Counted from the first letter of the stretch, positions 30,385 through 40,256 are shown. The stretch is 64,000 nucleotides of DNA from Terrisporobacter mayombei (GCF_014333445.1 NZ_JACRYU010000014.1:89700-153699), one strand, 5' to 3'. The notes: generated from the sequence alone by a model not told the origin. A program made the numbers and translations.

Positions 30385-31269
30385 TTACATATTATCTAAT
30401 ATTTCTCTTAATTCTTCTTCTGTATAGTGATAGTTACTATTACAGAAATGACAACTTATTTCAGCTTGCTTATCTTCTTCAATTATCTCTGTTAAAGTCT
30501 CTTTACCTAAAGATATTAAAACTTTTTGTATTCTATCCTTAGAGCAATTACAATCAAACTTAACTTCACATATATCTAATATTTTAGGATCTAGACCATC
30601 TAATACTATATTTAACATATCATCTGGACTCATGCCTTCACTTAGCATTGTAGTTACTGACTTTAATTTAGATACGTTCTTTTCTAATGTTGATATGGTT
30701 TCTTCTGTAGCATCTGGCATTAATTGAACTATTATACCACCAGCTTGTTCTACCTCTGTTTCTTTAGTAAGAACTCCTAAAGATACTACTGATGGAGTTT
30801 GCTCTGATAAAGCAAAGTAATGAGTGAAATCTTCTGCTATTTCTCCACTTACTAATGGATATGAACCTACATAAGGATCTCTAAAACCTAAGTCTTTGAT
30901 TACTTTTACATAGCCATCTTTACCAACAGCTCCTGCTACATTTAATTTTCCATTTGGATAGTTTGGAACTTCTACACCATTTAAATCGGGATATTGCACG
31001 TATCCTTTTACATTACCTTTTGAGTCAGCAGTTGTAAGTATAGTTCCTATTGGTCCTCCACCTTTTATAATTACACTTAATTCATCTTTTTCGTTTTTCA
31101 TCATTAAGCCCATCATACATGTAGCTGTTAAAGTTCTTCCTAAAGCTGCTGTTGCAACCTTTACTGTGTTGTGATTATCTCTAGCTTGTTGAACTAAATT
31201 TCTTGTAGTTCCAACATAAGCTCTTACTTGTCCATTACCACTAATGGCTTTTATAACATAATCCTTCAT
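30385..31269 (-). CDS. hslO: Hsp33 redox-regulated chaperone
   Basis: 294 residues, normal length. Hsp33 is a holdase activated by oxidation and unfolding. The C-terminal zinc site is complete: CNC (about residue 240) and CHFC about 30 residues later, the four cysteines that form disulfides on oxidation. The N-terminal domain has the family start DYVIKAISGNGQVRAYV and the GPIGTILTTADSKGNVKGYV stretch. It lies 21 bases downstream of a methyltransferase gene in the same direction and ends in a strong terminator. Confidence 0.95.
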   Translation of the reverse strand: MKDYVIKAISGNGQVRAYVGTTRNLVQQARDNHNTVKVATAALGRTLTATCMMGLMMKNEKDELSVIIKGGGPIGTILTTADSKGNVKGYVQYPDLNGVEVPNYPNGKLNVAGAVGKDGYVKVIKDLGFRDPYVGSYPLVSGEIAEDFTHYFALSEQTPSVVSLGVLTKETEVEQAGGIIVQLMPDATEETISTLEKNVSKLKSVTTMLSEGMSPDDMLNIVLDGLDPKILDICEVKFDCNCSKDRIQKVLISLGKETLTEIIEEDKQAEISCHFCNSNYHYTEEELREILDNM

Positions 31270-31290
31270 TATTATTCCTCCGTCTATTTA

Positions 31291-32037
31291 TTATTTTTTA
31301 CAAACAAAAAATACTCTCTCACTGTCATTTTTAGGACTCTCTAACTTAAAATCTCCATATGTTTTAATATATTCAAATCCTGCATTTTTTAGTAATTGTA
31401 TTATTTCTTCGTTTTTGTAAGCTCTCTGAAGATGAGTTTCTTCAAATCTTTCAAATTTACCCTCTTCATCTCTCACAAAAAACGCTAATTCCATTTCTAC
31501 TAAATTATCATAATCATCGAAATAATTTTGCCACATATAAGCTATATCTTCTCTATTTTCTCCATACATGTTATTTCCAAGTACTTGAGATAACTTGTAA
31601 TAAGAACTTATATCAAAGATAAATATTCCATCTTTTTTTAATAACTCATGACATTTAGTAAATACTCCTTCTAAATCTTCATCATAAGTTATATAGTTAA
31701 ATCCATCACATCCACAAAGAATGCAATCTAGGTTAGTAATTTCAAAATCAAGTTCTGTTATGTCTTGCTCTAAAAGTACTAATTCAACATTTTCTTTTTC
31801 TGCTTTTTCTCTAGCTACACTTAGCATCTCTTCTGATATATCTATTGCAGCTATATCATAATTTTTTTTAGTAAGTGGTATAGTTAAATTACCTGTTCCG
31901 CATGCTAATTCTAATATATTTTTGACTTCAACATTTTCACTTTTTATTATATCTTCAATATATCTAACCCAATTGTCATAATCAACTTCATTCATAAGTT
32001 CATCGTAGACAAAGGCAAAATCACTATACTGATTCAT
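31291..32037 (-). CDS. Class I SAM-dependent methyltransferase
   Basis: 248 residues from ATG at 32035-32037 (MNQYSDFAFVYDELM); a frame from 32058 adds seven basic residues and is less likely. The SAM-binding motif LELACGTGNLTIPL lies near residue 45, followed by DISEEML and CILCGCDGFNYI. This is the common clostridial small-molecule-type methyltransferase; the substrate is unknown. The start overlaps the last 14 bases of the upstream spore-protein gene in another frame, so translation is probably coupled. hslO follows after 21 bases. Confidence 0.85.
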   Translation of the reverse strand: MNQYSDFAFVYDELMNEVDYDNWVRYIEDIIKSENVEVKNILELACGTGNLTIPLTKKNYDIAAIDISEEMLSVAREKAEKENVELVLLEQDITELDFEITNLDCILCGCDGFNYITYDEDLEGVFTKCHELLKKDGIFIFDISSYYKLSQVLGNNMYGENREDIAYMWQNYFDDYDNLVEMELAFFVRDEEGKFERFEETHLQRAYKNEEIIQLLKNAGFEYIKTYGDFKLESPKNDSERVFFVCKK

Positions 32038-32293
32038 CCTTTTTATCCTCTTCTTCAACTTTCTTTTTTAATTGTTTTTTTCGTGATGTGAGGATCCCTC
32101 CAATTCTTCCTGCTTCCTTTGCAGTAAGACCTGCCCATCCTTTTTCATCGACCTTATCAAGTAAGCCCAATTCTTGGGCTATCTCATATTTCATTATATC
32201 ATCATTTGTCAATGGTTTTACTTTCTTTTCATTTTTCTTTCTTTGTTTCTCACATTTATAAATAAATTCTTTTGTTAACTTATTATTATCCAT
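32024..32293 (-). CDS. Alpha/beta-type small acid-soluble spore protein-like
   Basis: 89 residues. The core MKYEIAQELGLLDKV followed by GLTAKEAGRIGGILTSRKK matches the two conserved helices of alpha/beta-type spore proteins: KxEIAxELG, the cleavage region, and the GxxGGxxT segment that binds DNA. The protein is longer than classic members (60-70 residues) because of basic N- and C-terminal extensions and a KGWAG insert. It coats and protects spore DNA if typical. A possible forespore promoter (TGTATA, 17-base spacer, AAAACTA) lies about 35 bases upstream. The 3' end overlaps the methyltransferase start. Confidence 0.75.
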   Translation of the reverse strand: MDNNKLTKEFIYKCEKQRKKNEKKVKPLTNDDIMKYEIAQELGLLDKVDEKGWAGLTAKEAGRIGGILTSRKKQLKKKVEEEDKKDESV

Positions 32294-32444
32294 AAAAAAA
32301 CACCCCTTTTTTCTGTAGTTTTGTCATATAGATGAAAATTTATACAGAAATCTAAGGGGTATATTTTTATTATACTAAATTCAAATAACATATTTTTTTA
32401 ATCAAAGTATTTATCCTATATATAGCAAAAATATATCTTTGAAA

Positions 32445-33563
32445 TTAAGATTGTAGTGATTTTTTATATTTTAAAATAGTTTCATATATCTTCAATGCTT
32501 CTACTAATATATCTTCATTGAAGTTAAAATTTATATTATGGAGTCCATTTACAAATCCTTTTTCTTCATTTCTAGCCCCTAACATAAAAAATACTCCTGG
32601 TACTTCTCTTTGATAGTAAGAAAAGTCTTCTGAAATCATTAATGGCTCTGTTTGAATCATTTTTTCTTTTCCAACAGCACTTACTAGCTCCTCATATAAT
32701 TTTTCATCATTTTTTACAGCTAAAAATCCATCTATAATTTCTATGTTTACTTTGCAATTATAAGATATCTCAAATCCTTTAGCAAATTCTTTTATACGAC
32801 TAGCCATAGTTTCATATACATCTGGATTAAAACACCTCATAGTACCTTCTAATCTTACACTTTCTGCAACAATGTTTCTTACATTTCCACCACTTATCTT
32901 TCCAATAGTCAGTACAGCTCCCTCCATAGGATTAATGTTTCTTGATATGATACTTTGCAAACTTGTAACAAACTGTGCTGCTATTAATACTGAATCTGTT
33001 GCATTTTGAGGGATTGCACCATGACCACTCTTACCTATTATATCAATATTTATTTCTCCATTTTGAGCCATTAGATATCCAGGTCTACAAGCTATATAAC
33101 CTTCTTCAAAATCTGGATGTATATGTAATCCATAAACTTCATCCACATTATATTTTTTAAATACTCCAGCATCCATAAGACGTTTAGCCCCACCTGTATC
33201 TTCTTCTGCTGGCTGAAACACAAAAACTATATTATCTTTTAACCTTTCTTTATTAGATACCAAATACTCGATTAATCCCAGCAATATGCTCATATGCCCA
33301 TCATGACCGCATAAATGCTCTGCTCCATTTTTACTTGGTAGTGCATCTATATCTGCCCTAAATGCAATTGTTTTTTTAGGATTTTGCCCCTTTATTATTC
33401 CTACTGTAGCTGTTTCTAAATATACTTCGTACTCAACTCCTAATTTATCTAAATAATCTCTAATATACTTAGCTGTATTAAATTCCTTATGCGATAATTC
33501 AGCTAATTGATGTAAATTCTGTCTATGACATCTTACTTTTTCATCTAGATAAGATATATTCAT
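32445..33563 (-). CDS. M20 family amidohydrolase/peptidase
   Basis: 372 residues. Family M20D features: HQLAELSHKEF at the start, AFRADIDALP, the metal-binding EHLCGHDGHMSILLG, QPAEEDTGGAKRLMDAG with the catalytic Glu pair, the dimerisation/lid domain with IDIIGKSGHGAIPQ, and ISEDFSYY near the end. Members hydrolyse N-acyl amino acids, hippurate-like substrates or N-acetyl-diaminopimelate. Substrate cannot be set from context; a diaminopimelate operon lies only 2 kb away but on the other strand. The gap 32294-32444 contains the spore gene promoter region and nothing else clear. Confidence 0.88.
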   Translation of the reverse strand: MNISYLDEKVRCHRQNLHQLAELSHKEFNTAKYIRDYLDKLGVEYEVYLETATVGIIKGQNPKKTIAFRADIDALPSKNGAEHLCGHDGHMSILLGLIEYLVSNKERLKDNIVFVFQPAEEDTGGAKRLMDAGVFKKYNVDEVYGLHIHPDFEEGYIACRPGYLMAQNGEINIDIIGKSGHGAIPQNATDSVLIAAQFVTSLQSIISRNINPMEGAVLTIGKISGGNVRNIVAESVRLEGTMRCFNPDVYETMASRIKEFAKGFEISYNCKVNIEIIDGFLAVKNDEKLYEELVSAVGKEKMIQTEPLMISEDFSYYQREVPGVFFMLGARNEEKGFVNGLHNINFNFNEDILVEALKIYETILKYKKSLQS

Positions 33564-33611
33564 ACTAAACGTCCCCTCTTTTCCATTTTATAGATAATTA
33601 TAATAGTAAAT

Positions 33612-33646
33612 AAAAAAAAGAGAAACAAAATATTTTGTTTCTCTTT
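33612..33646 (-). terminator. Terminator of the L-serine dehydratase gene
   Basis: AAGAGAAACAAAAT and ATTTTGTTTCTCTT arms form a perfect 14 bp stem (33619-33646) followed by TTTTTTTATT on the minus strand. Confidence 0.88.
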
Positions 33647-33677
33647 CATTATTATCAATATTTAATTTATATTAAAT

Positions 33678-34871
33678 TTAGCAAGTGAAGAATAATTTAG
33701 CGATTCCACCTTTAGATGTTTCTCTATATTTATCCATCATATCTCTACCTGTTTCGTCCATTATTTCAACGATTTGGTCAAATGTTACGTGATGTTCTCC
33801 GTTAGTTAATAATGCATAGTTAGCAGCATCAAATGCTCTTTGAGCACCCATTGCATTTCTTTCTATACATGGTATTTGAACATATCCGTAAGCTGGGTCA
33901 CAAGTCATTCCTAAGTGATGTTCTAATCCTATTTCAGCAGCATATTCTATTTGTCTTAAAGATCCACCTTTTAAGAAAGCTATTGCAGCAGCAGCCATTG
34001 CACAAGCAACACCTACTTCACCTTGACATCCAACTTCTGCACCTGATACAGAACCATTTCTCTTAACTACTATACCTATTAAACCAGCTACAGCTAAAGC
34101 ATCTAATATTTGCTCATCTGTGTATCCTTCATATTCTTTAAGTGCAAATAATATTCCTGGTATAACACCTGCTGATCCACAAGTAGGAGCAGTAACTATA
34201 ACATAACCTGATGCATTTTGCTCTGAAGCAGCTAAAGCATATGAGTATATTAAAGTATTTAATTGTTTATTTTTTTCATATTGTTCATGGAAAAATCTAG
34301 CTTTTCTTTGTAAATTTAATTTACCTGGTATAACTTCTGTAGTTGCTAAACCATCTTCAACAGATTTTTGCATTGCATCTTTGATAGTTCCTAAGTAATC
34401 CATTATATCTTTATCATCATAAGTTTTAACATAATCTGCGAAGTTTTTGTTGTTTTGTTCACACCAAGTAATTACTTCTTCTAATGTAGAATGTGGGTAA
34501 GTATCGTTTGCACCGCTATTTCTCATTCCTTCTTCAGCTATTGTACCTCCACCTACTGAGTAGATTGTCCAATCTCCGATTACATTTTTGTTTTCATCTA
34601 AAGCTTCAAGCATCATTCCATTTGGATGATATTCTTTAACAACATCTTCTCTCCAAACGATTTCAACGTCTTTAGGTTCTAAAGTTTTCTTTATTATATA
34701 ATCAGTTAAATGACCTTCTCCTGTTGCAGCTAAACTTCCATATAAATGAGCTCTATAGCTTGAAGCTTCTGGGTATTTATTTTTAAATTGCTCTGCTGCC
34801 CTTTGAGGTCCCATTGTATGCGAGCTTGATGGTCCATTACCAACTTTGTATAGTTCTTTTAGTGATTCCAT
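33678..34871 (-). CDS. sdaA: L-serine dehydratase (iron-sulfur type, single chain)
   Basis: 397 residues combining the beta-type N-terminal domain (GNGPSSSHTMGPQRAAE, about residue 12) and the alpha-type catalytic domain (APTCGSAGVIPG, about 230; GCQGEVGVACAMA, about 280; MTCDPAYGYVQIPC, about 325). The conserved cysteines carry the 4Fe-4S cluster that activates serine for deamination to pyruvate and ammonia. In this group it feeds amino-acid fermentation. GGAGG precedes the ATG. The leader has a small AT-rich hairpin (about 34917-34937). Confidence 0.92.
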   Translation of the reverse strand: MESLKELYKVGNGPSSSHTMGPQRAAEQFKNKYPEASSYRAHLYGSLAATGEGHLTDYIIKKTLEPKDVEIVWREDVVKEYHPNGMMLEALDENKNVIGDWTIYSVGGGTIAEEGMRNSGANDTYPHSTLEEVITWCEQNNKNFADYVKTYDDKDIMDYLGTIKDAMQKSVEDGLATTEVIPGKLNLQRKARFFHEQYEKNKQLNTLIYSYALAASEQNASGYVIVTAPTCGSAGVIPGILFALKEYEGYTDEQILDALAVAGLIGIVVKRNGSVSGAEVGCQGEVGVACAMAAAAIAFLKGGSLRQIEYAAEIGLEHHLGMTCDPAYGYVQIPCIERNAMGAQRAFDAANYALLTNGEHHVTFDQIVEIMDETGRDMMDKYRETSKGGIAKLFFTC

Positions 34872-35159
34872 GTTATTCCTCCTTGGAGTTTGTTTATTTC
34901 TCTTTAGTAAAAAATATATATCTTAAAAAGATATATCTTATAGTTCAATTATACATTCTTAGTAAGAATTGTTTAATATTAATATAAAATTTATTTTAAA
35001 TTATAAAAATTAAGTTTTACATATTTAAAATAATTCATAATGATATAATACCGAAGTTTTAAAAAAAAATCTAGGTATAATTCAAGGTAATTTTTTACAA
35101 TTTTTATTGATTTTTCTTTTCAAATATACTACCATTAATAGTAATTTAAAAACTATCTT

Positions 35160-35340
35160 AACCTATGGTAGAGGTGCAATAATTATTAGTATTTGAAAGT
35201 AGTCGGCAGGTGTTAATAATCAAAGAAAGGAATTATTGCCGAAAAGAAAATCTTGGCAAAGAGATTCTTTGGGGTTATACAAAATATGTATGACACTGTC
35301 ACTTATAATCTAAGTGGTGAGCTACAAGGTTTACTTTGAT
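35160..35340 (+). ncRNA. Lysine riboswitch (L box)
   Basis: The conserved elements appear in order: AGAGGTGC (35170-35177), GGCAGGTGT, GGAATTATTGCCGAA (35229-35243), TTTGGGGTTATA, GACACTGTCACT (35292-35303) and AAGTGGTGAGCTAC (35312-35325), as in lysC-type leaders. It lies upstream of asd-dapA-dapB-dapH and is followed by an intrinsic terminator, so lysine should cause early termination. The rest of the gap 34872-35160 is AT-rich promoter-type sequence. Confidence 0.9.
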
Positions 35341-35350
35341 GTGCACTCTA

Positions 35351-35381
35351 ACGTACAAAGTATTCCTTTGTGCGTTTTTTT
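35351..35381 (+). terminator. Riboswitch-controlled attenuator
   Basis: ACGTACAAAG and CTTTGTGCGT arms with a TATTC loop (35351-35374) are followed by seven T. It sits directly after the lysine riboswitch aptamer and 80 bases before asd. Confidence 0.88.
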
Positions 35382-35463
35382 AGTATAATTATTTAAAAGT
35401 ACTCCCTTAGATTATCTCTATGTTATTAATATTTAATTAAAAATATATTATGGGGTGATTAAA

Positions 35464-36462
35464 ATGAAAAAAGTTAATATTGCATTAGTTGGCGCTACAG
35501 GAATGGTTGGAAGAACTTTTATAAAAGTCTTAGAAGAAAGACAATTTCCTATAAATAATATTTACCTATTCTCTTCTGCTAAATCTGCTGGTACAACAGT
35601 AAAGTTTGCAGGTAAAGAAATTGTTGTTGAAGAACTTAACGAAAATTCTTTTGATAGGGATATACAAATAGCTTTATTTTCAGCTGGAGGCTCTGTAAGT
35701 GAAAAATATGCTCCAATAGCTGCTTCTAAAGGTGTTATTGTTGTAGATAATTCAAGCCAATGGAGAATGGATCCTAATGTTCCATTAGTTGTTCCAGAAG
35801 TAAATCCTGAAGCAGTTAAAAATCATAAAGGAATTATTGCAAACCCTAACTGCTCTACTATTCAAGCTATGGTTCCTCTTAAACCTCTATATGATAGATA
35901 TGGTTTAAAGAGAGTTGTTTACTCAACATATCAAGCAGTTTCAGGGTCTGGGGTAAAAGGGGTTCAGGATTTAGAAGATGGTGTTTTAGGTAAGCCAAAT
36001 AAATTCTATCCTCATCCAATAGCATTTAACTGCCTTCCACATATTGATGTGTTTGAAGAAAATAGATATACAAAAGAAGAAATGAAAATGGTAAATGAAA
36101 CTAAGAAAATTTTAGGTGACGATAATATAAAAGTAACTGCAACTACTGTAAGAGTCCCTGTAAGAGGTGCTCATAGTGAATCAATTAACTTAGAGTTTGA
36201 TAAACCATTTGAATTGGAGGATATATTTACTGAATTAAGAAATGCTCAAGGTATAGCTATAGTTGATAATCCTGTAAAAAATGAATATCCCCTTGCTATA
36301 GATGCTGAGGGTCATGATGAAGTTTATGTTGGAAGAATAAGAAGAGACTTTAGTGTTGATAATGGCATTAATATGTGGGTTGTTGCTGATAACATTAGAA
36401 AAGGCGCTGCAACAAATGCAGTACAAATAGCAGAATTATTATTAAAATATGATTTAGTCTAA
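35464..36462 (+). CDS. asd: Aspartate-semialdehyde dehydrogenase
   Basis: 332 residues from ATG at 35464, preceded by GGGGTG; a GTG three codons earlier lies inside that ribosome binding site and is less likely. NADP-binding VALVGATGMVGRTF-like N-terminus, the catalytic cysteine in ANPNCSTIQAM, and the substrate-binding VPVRGAHSESI segment are present. It reduces aspartyl phosphate to aspartate semialdehyde, the branch point for lysine, threonine and methionine. First gene of the lysine-riboswitch operon. Confidence 0.96.
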   Translation: MKKVNIALVGATGMVGRTFIKVLEERQFPINNIYLFSSAKSAGTTVKFAGKEIVVEELNENSFDRDIQIALFSAGGSVSEKYAPIAASKGVIVVDNSSQWRMDPNVPLVVPEVNPEAVKNHKGIIANPNCSTIQAMVPLKPLYDRYGLKRVVYSTYQAVSGSGVKGVQDLEDGVLGKPNKFYPHPIAFNCLPHIDVFEENRYTKEEMKMVNETKKILGDDNIKVTATTVRVPVRGAHSESINLEFDKPFELEDIFTELRNAQGIAIVDNPVKNEYPLAIDAEGHDEVYVGRIRRDFSVDNGINMWVVADNIRKGAATNAVQIAELLLKYDLV

Positions 36463-36524
36463 AATCAAATAATAATAAATAGTAATTAGTAGTGATTAAA
36501 TTTAAAATAAAGGGGAGATTTTAA

Positions 36525-37433
36525 ATGATATTTAGAGGTTCTGCAGTTGCTTTAATTACACCATTTGATGAGAATGGAAAAGTTGATTTCGAAAAACTTA
36601 GTGAGTTAGTGGAATATCACATAGAAAATGGAACTGATGCAATAGTTGCTTGTGGTACTACAGGTGAGGCTAGTACATTAAGCGATGAAGAGCAGTTAGA
36701 AACTATAAAATATATAATTGAAAAAGTAAATAAAAGAATACCTGTAATAGCTGGTACCGGTGGAAATGATACTAATCACTCTATTGAGTTAAGTAAAAAA
36801 GCTGAAGAATATGGTGCAGATGCACTTTTAATAATAAGTCCTTATTATAATAAAGCAAATAAATCAGGTTTGAGAAAGCATTTTGTTACGATAGCTGAAA
36901 ATGTAAATCTACCTATTATCTTATACAATGTACCTTCTCGTACAGGAGTTAATATTCCACCTTCTTTAGTTGCTGACTTAGCAAGAAGTGTTGAGAATAT
37001 AGTTGCTATTAAAGAAGCTTGCGGAGACTTAGCTCAAGTTACAGAAATTTGTAGATTAGTGCCTGAAGGATTTGCTGTATATTCTGGTAATGATGATTCT
37101 ATACTTCCTTTATTATCTGTTGGTGGAGCTGGTGTTATATCAGTGCTTGCTAATATATGCCCTCAAGAAACTCATGATTTAGTGGAAAAATTCCATGATG
37201 GAGATATAGAAGGTTCTAGAAAATTACAATTAGGTATGAAAGCTTTAATAGATGCTTTATTTATAGAAGTAAATCCAGTTCCAGTGAAAACTGCTATGAA
37301 TTTATTAGGATTTAATGTGGGAGATTTAAGACTTCCTCTAGCTGAAATGCAAGAAAATAACATCGAAGTTTTAAAACAAGAATTAATAAACTGGGGATTT
37401 GAATTAAAAGGATTAACTAGTTTAGAATTTTAG
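36525..37433 (+). CDS. dapA: 4-hydroxy-tetrahydrodipicolinate synthase
   Basis: 302 residues. It condenses pyruvate with aspartate semialdehyde. GTTGEASTLSDEEQ loop, catalytic Tyr in YNVPSRTGVN and the Schiff-base lysine in AIKEACGD are present. AAAGGGGAG precedes the ATG. It follows asd by 62 bases and is followed almost at once by dapB. The product also leads to dipicolinate for spores, so this operon may serve both wall and spore needs. Confidence 0.97.
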   Translation: MIFRGSAVALITPFDENGKVDFEKLSELVEYHIENGTDAIVACGTTGEASTLSDEEQLETIKYIIEKVNKRIPVIAGTGGNDTNHSIELSKKAEEYGADALLIISPYYNKANKSGLRKHFVTIAENVNLPIILYNVPSRTGVNIPPSLVADLARSVENIVAIKEACGDLAQVTEICRLVPEGFAVYSGNDDSILPLLSVGGAGVISVLANICPQETHDLVEKFHDGDIEGSRKLQLGMKALIDALFIEVNPVPVKTAMNLLGFNVGDLRLPLAEMQENNIEVLKQELINWGFELKGLTSLEF

Positions 37434-37447
37434 TTGTGGGAGGAAAT

Positions 37448-38191
37448 ATGATAAGAGTTATTATAAATGGATATAGTGGTAAAATGGGGATGGTTTTAAC
37501 TAAATGCGTCAATGAAGATGAAGATCTTCAATTAGTTTGTGGTGTATCAAAAGATAAATTAGATGTTCCATTCAAAACTTATACTAAAATGAGCGACATT
37601 GAAGAGCAAGGTGATGTGATAATAGATTTCTCTCACCACTCTGCTATAGAAGATGTATTGAATTATGCTACTACTACAAAAACACCTTTAGTAATAGCTA
37701 CAACAGGGTTTAATGAAGAAGAACTAAATAAAATAGGAGAGTCTTCTAAAATTATACCTATATTCCATTCATCTAATATGTCATTAGGTGTAAATGTATT
37801 AGTTAAATTAGTTAAAGAGGCTGTTAAGATGCTTAATGGCTTTGATATAGAAATAATAGAAAAACATCATAATTTAAAATTAGATTCACCAAGTGGTACT
37901 GCTGTCATGATTGCTAATGGAGTTAAAGACGTTCTTCCTAATACTAAATTTATATATGGAAGACATGGACGTTCTGACAAAAGAACTAATAATGAAGTTG
38001 GTATACATGCTGTAAGGGGTGGTACTATTATTGGTGAACACACTACTATTTTCGCAGGTCATGATGAAATAGTTGAGCTAAAACATACAGCTCAATCTAA
38101 AGATATATTTGCAAAGGGATCTATGGCTGCTGCTAAATATTTAGTAAATAAGGAACCTGGATACTATAATATGGATAATATGCTAGACTAA
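37448..38191 (+). CDS. dapB: 4-hydroxy-tetrahydrodipicolinate reductase
   Basis: 247 residues from ATG at 37448, which has GGGAGG four bases upstream; a GTG at 37436 overlaps that site. Nucleotide-binding [23 protein letters not shown] and the substrate signature [15 protein letters not shown] are intact. It reduces the DapA product with NAD(P)H to tetrahydrodipicolinate. Confidence 0.96.
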   Translation: MIRVIINGYSGKMGMVLTKCVNEDEDLQLVCGVSKDKLDVPFKTYTKMSDIEEQGDVIIDFSHHSAIEDVLNYATTTKTPLVIATTGFNEEELNKIGESSKIIPIFHSSNMSLGVNVLVKLVKEAVKMLNGFDIEIIEKHHNLKLDSPSGTAVMIANGVKDVLPNTKFIYGRHGRSDKRTNNEVGIHAVRGGTIIGEHTTIFAGHDEIVELKHTAQSKDIFAKGSMAAAKYLVNKEPGYYNMDNMLD

Positions 38192-38205
38192 CTTGGAGGA
38201 TGAAG

Positions 38206-38919
38206 ATGGTAAACTTAAACGATGCTTACGAAATAGCAAAATATATAAAATGTGCTGAAAAACAAACACCTGTTAAAATTTATGTATCAGGTGATATAAA
38301 AATTGAGAAAAATAATAGATATAAAGTATTTGGGAGTAACGGAAACTATACTTTAATTGGAGACCATAAAGAAATAATGAATGACTTAGAAGAATTAAAA
38401 GCTTCTATAGACGATATTCATGTGGAATATGACAGAAGAAATTCTGCTATACCTCTTTATAACTTCTTACATGAAGACGCTAGAATTGAACCAGGATGCA
38501 TAATAAGAGACATGGTTACTATTGAAAAAAATGCTGTTATAATGATGGGGGCTGTTCTAAATATAGGTGCTATTGTTGGTGAAGGCTCTATGGTTGATAT
38601 GAATGCAGTAATAGGTGCAAGAGGTACATTAGGTAAAAATGTTCACCTTGGGGCTGGTGCTGTCGTTGCTGGTGTTTTAGAGCCACCTTCAGCTTCTCCT
38701 GTTATAATAGAAGATGATGTTATGATTGGGGCTAACTCAGTAATACTTGAAGGGATTAGAATCGGAAAAGGCGCTGTTATAGCTGCTGGTTCTGTCGTAA
38801 CTAAAGATGTAGAGTCAGGTGTAGTCGTAGCTGGTTCTCCTGCTAAAATAATAAAAGTAAAAGATGAAAAAACTGCTGACAAAACAAAATTAATGGAAGA
38901 TTTAAGAAATCTAGACTAA
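38206..38919 (+). CDS. dapH: Tetrahydrodipicolinate N-acetyltransferase
   Basis: 237 residues from ATG at 38206 ([15 protein letters not shown]), with GGAGG six bases upstream; an ATG at 38200 is too close to that site. An N-terminal alpha/beta domain is followed by a left-handed beta-helix of hexapeptide repeats (from about residue 90; [18 protein letters not shown] onwards). It acetylates tetrahydrodipicolinate, so this organism uses the acetyl branch to diaminopimelate. The deacetylase and aminotransferase of that branch are not in this operon; the M20 gene at 32445-33563 is a conceivable but unproven deacetylase. Confidence 0.93.
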   Translation: MVNLNDAYEIAKYIKCAEKQTPVKIYVSGDIKIEKNNRYKVFGSNGNYTLIGDHKEIMNDLEELKASIDDIHVEYDRRNSAIPLYNFLHEDARIEPGCIIRDMVTIEKNAVIMMGAVLNIGAIVGEGSMVDMNAVIGARGTLGKNVHLGAGAVVAGVLEPPSASPVIIEDDVMIGANSVILEGIRIGKGAVIAAGSVVTKDVESGVVVAGSPAKIIKVKDEKTADKTKLMEDLRNLD

Positions 38920-38969
38920 GAATCTTAAGTTATTCATTATATTTTAACTTATTGTTATGAAATATGAAT

Positions 38970-39010
38970 AGGCTATACACTTTCAAATAAAGTGTATAGC
39001 TTTTATTTTT
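38970..39010. terminator. Terminator after dapH, shared with lrgB
   Basis: GCTATACACTTT and AAAGTGTATAGC arms (38972-39000) are followed by TTTTATTTTT on the plus strand; the opposite strand ends the lrgAB transcript. Confidence 0.85.
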
Positions 39011-39701
39011 AACCTATAAGGTTTACAAATATCGGAACTAATAATACAGTCATTACTCCACAAATACCTATAGATAAACTAGACATAGCTCCTTCTACTT
39101 CTCCCATTTCTAAAGCTTTGCTTGTCCCCATAGCATGCGCTGCTGTACCCATAGCAATTCCTTTAGCAACGGGATGTTTTATATTTGCTACTTTTAATAT
39201 TATTTCTCCTAGTATATTTCCAAATATACCTGTTGCAATTATGCATACAACTGTTATAGCTTCTACCCCTCCTAATGCATTAACTAAAGATATACCCATG
39301 GGTGTTGTTATAGATTTTGGTAAAATAGAATATATTATTTCGTAATTTGTTAATGTTAATTTTCCTATAACAAAAACCATTATGAAAGATGTTACCACAC
39401 CAACTGATATTCCTATTAAAATTTCCTTCATATATTTTTTAAATAAATTAAACTGTCTATAAAGCGGTACTGCTAACACTACTGTAACAGGTCCTAGCAG
39501 AAAGTTTAATATATCTGCGCCTATTTTGAAGTTTTCATAAGGTATATTAGTAATTTTTAAGAATGATATTATTAATATTATACAAATTAATAAAGCATTA
39601 AATATTGGCTTTTTAGCCTTCTTCTGCATAAATAAACCTATATTATAAAAAAATAAAATAGTAACTAGTCCAAATAATTGAGTATTTAATATTTGTTGCA
39701 T
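39009..39701 (-). CDS. lrgB: LrgB/CidB family membrane protein
   Basis: 230 residues with about six to seven membrane helices. Family segments include KSITTPMGISLVNALGGVEAITV and GTAAHAMGTSKALEMGEVEGAMS. LrgB acts with the holin-like LrgA; in Staphylococcus the pair modulates murein hydrolase activity, and pyruvate uptake has been shown for Bacillus relatives. It follows lrgA by 24 bases on the same strand. Confidence 0.9.
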   Translation of the reverse strand: MQQILNTQLFGLVTILFFYNIGLFMQKKAKKPIFNALLICIILIISFLKITNIPYENFKIGADILNFLLGPVTVVLAVPLYRQFNLFKKYMKEILIGISVGVVTSFIMVFVIGKLTLTNYEIIYSILPKSITTPMGISLVNALGGVEAITVVCIIATGIFGNILGEIILKVANIKHPVAKGIAMGTAAHAMGTSKALEMGEVEGAMSSLSIGICGVMTVLLVPIFVNLIG

Positions 39702-39725
39702 TTATTTCCTCCCACCATAATCTTA

Positions 39726-40121
39726 TTATGCTAATTCTTCATTTTCTAAGTCATTGTTTTCCACCTTCATAGAACTTTTCCTAATCATAAAGTCTACAGT
39801 CTTTCCTGTTACAAACATTATAATTATAGTGGCTAACGTTATACATAATATCAAAACTACAATATTTTCTGTAATTAAACCTAGTGATTGTATAAGAGAT
39901 ACACCTGCTGGCACAAAGAATATAGCCATATTATTAAGTAAAAAATCCGTTACTTCCTTAATTGTATCCTCTTTTATGACTTTGAATTGTAAAAATAAAA
40001 ATAGTATTATCATTCCTATTATAGTTCCAGGAATATTTATAATGCTCTTGAATAGAGAACTAATTATTTCTCCACCAGCCCAAATTCCAAGTATTATTCC
40101 TAATTGATTAAATATTTTCAT
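39726..40121 (-). CDS. lrgA: CidA/LrgA family holin-like protein
   Basis: 131 residues with four predicted membrane helices and the family signatures IPGTIIGMIILFLFLQFKVIK and FFVPAGVSLIQ. It pairs with lrgB downstream. No LytTR-type two-component system, the usual partner, is next to it. A 16 bp perfect inverted repeat lies about 135 bases upstream. Confidence 0.9.
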   Translation of the reverse strand: MKIFNQLGIILGIWAGGEIISSLFKSIINIPGTIIGMIILFLFLQFKVIKEDTIKEVTDFLLNNMAIFFVPAGVSLIQSLGLITENIVVLILCITLATIIIMFVTGKTVDFMIRKSSMKVENNDLENEELA

Positions 40122-40256
40122 AAAGCCTTCCCTTTCTTGTGATTTTTATTTTAACGTATATACAAATGTTGAAAATCTAAATTTATATAAAAATAACATA
40201 TAAAAATTATACATCATCTTACTTAATATATAAATATTTTAAGGTTAACAGGTTAG

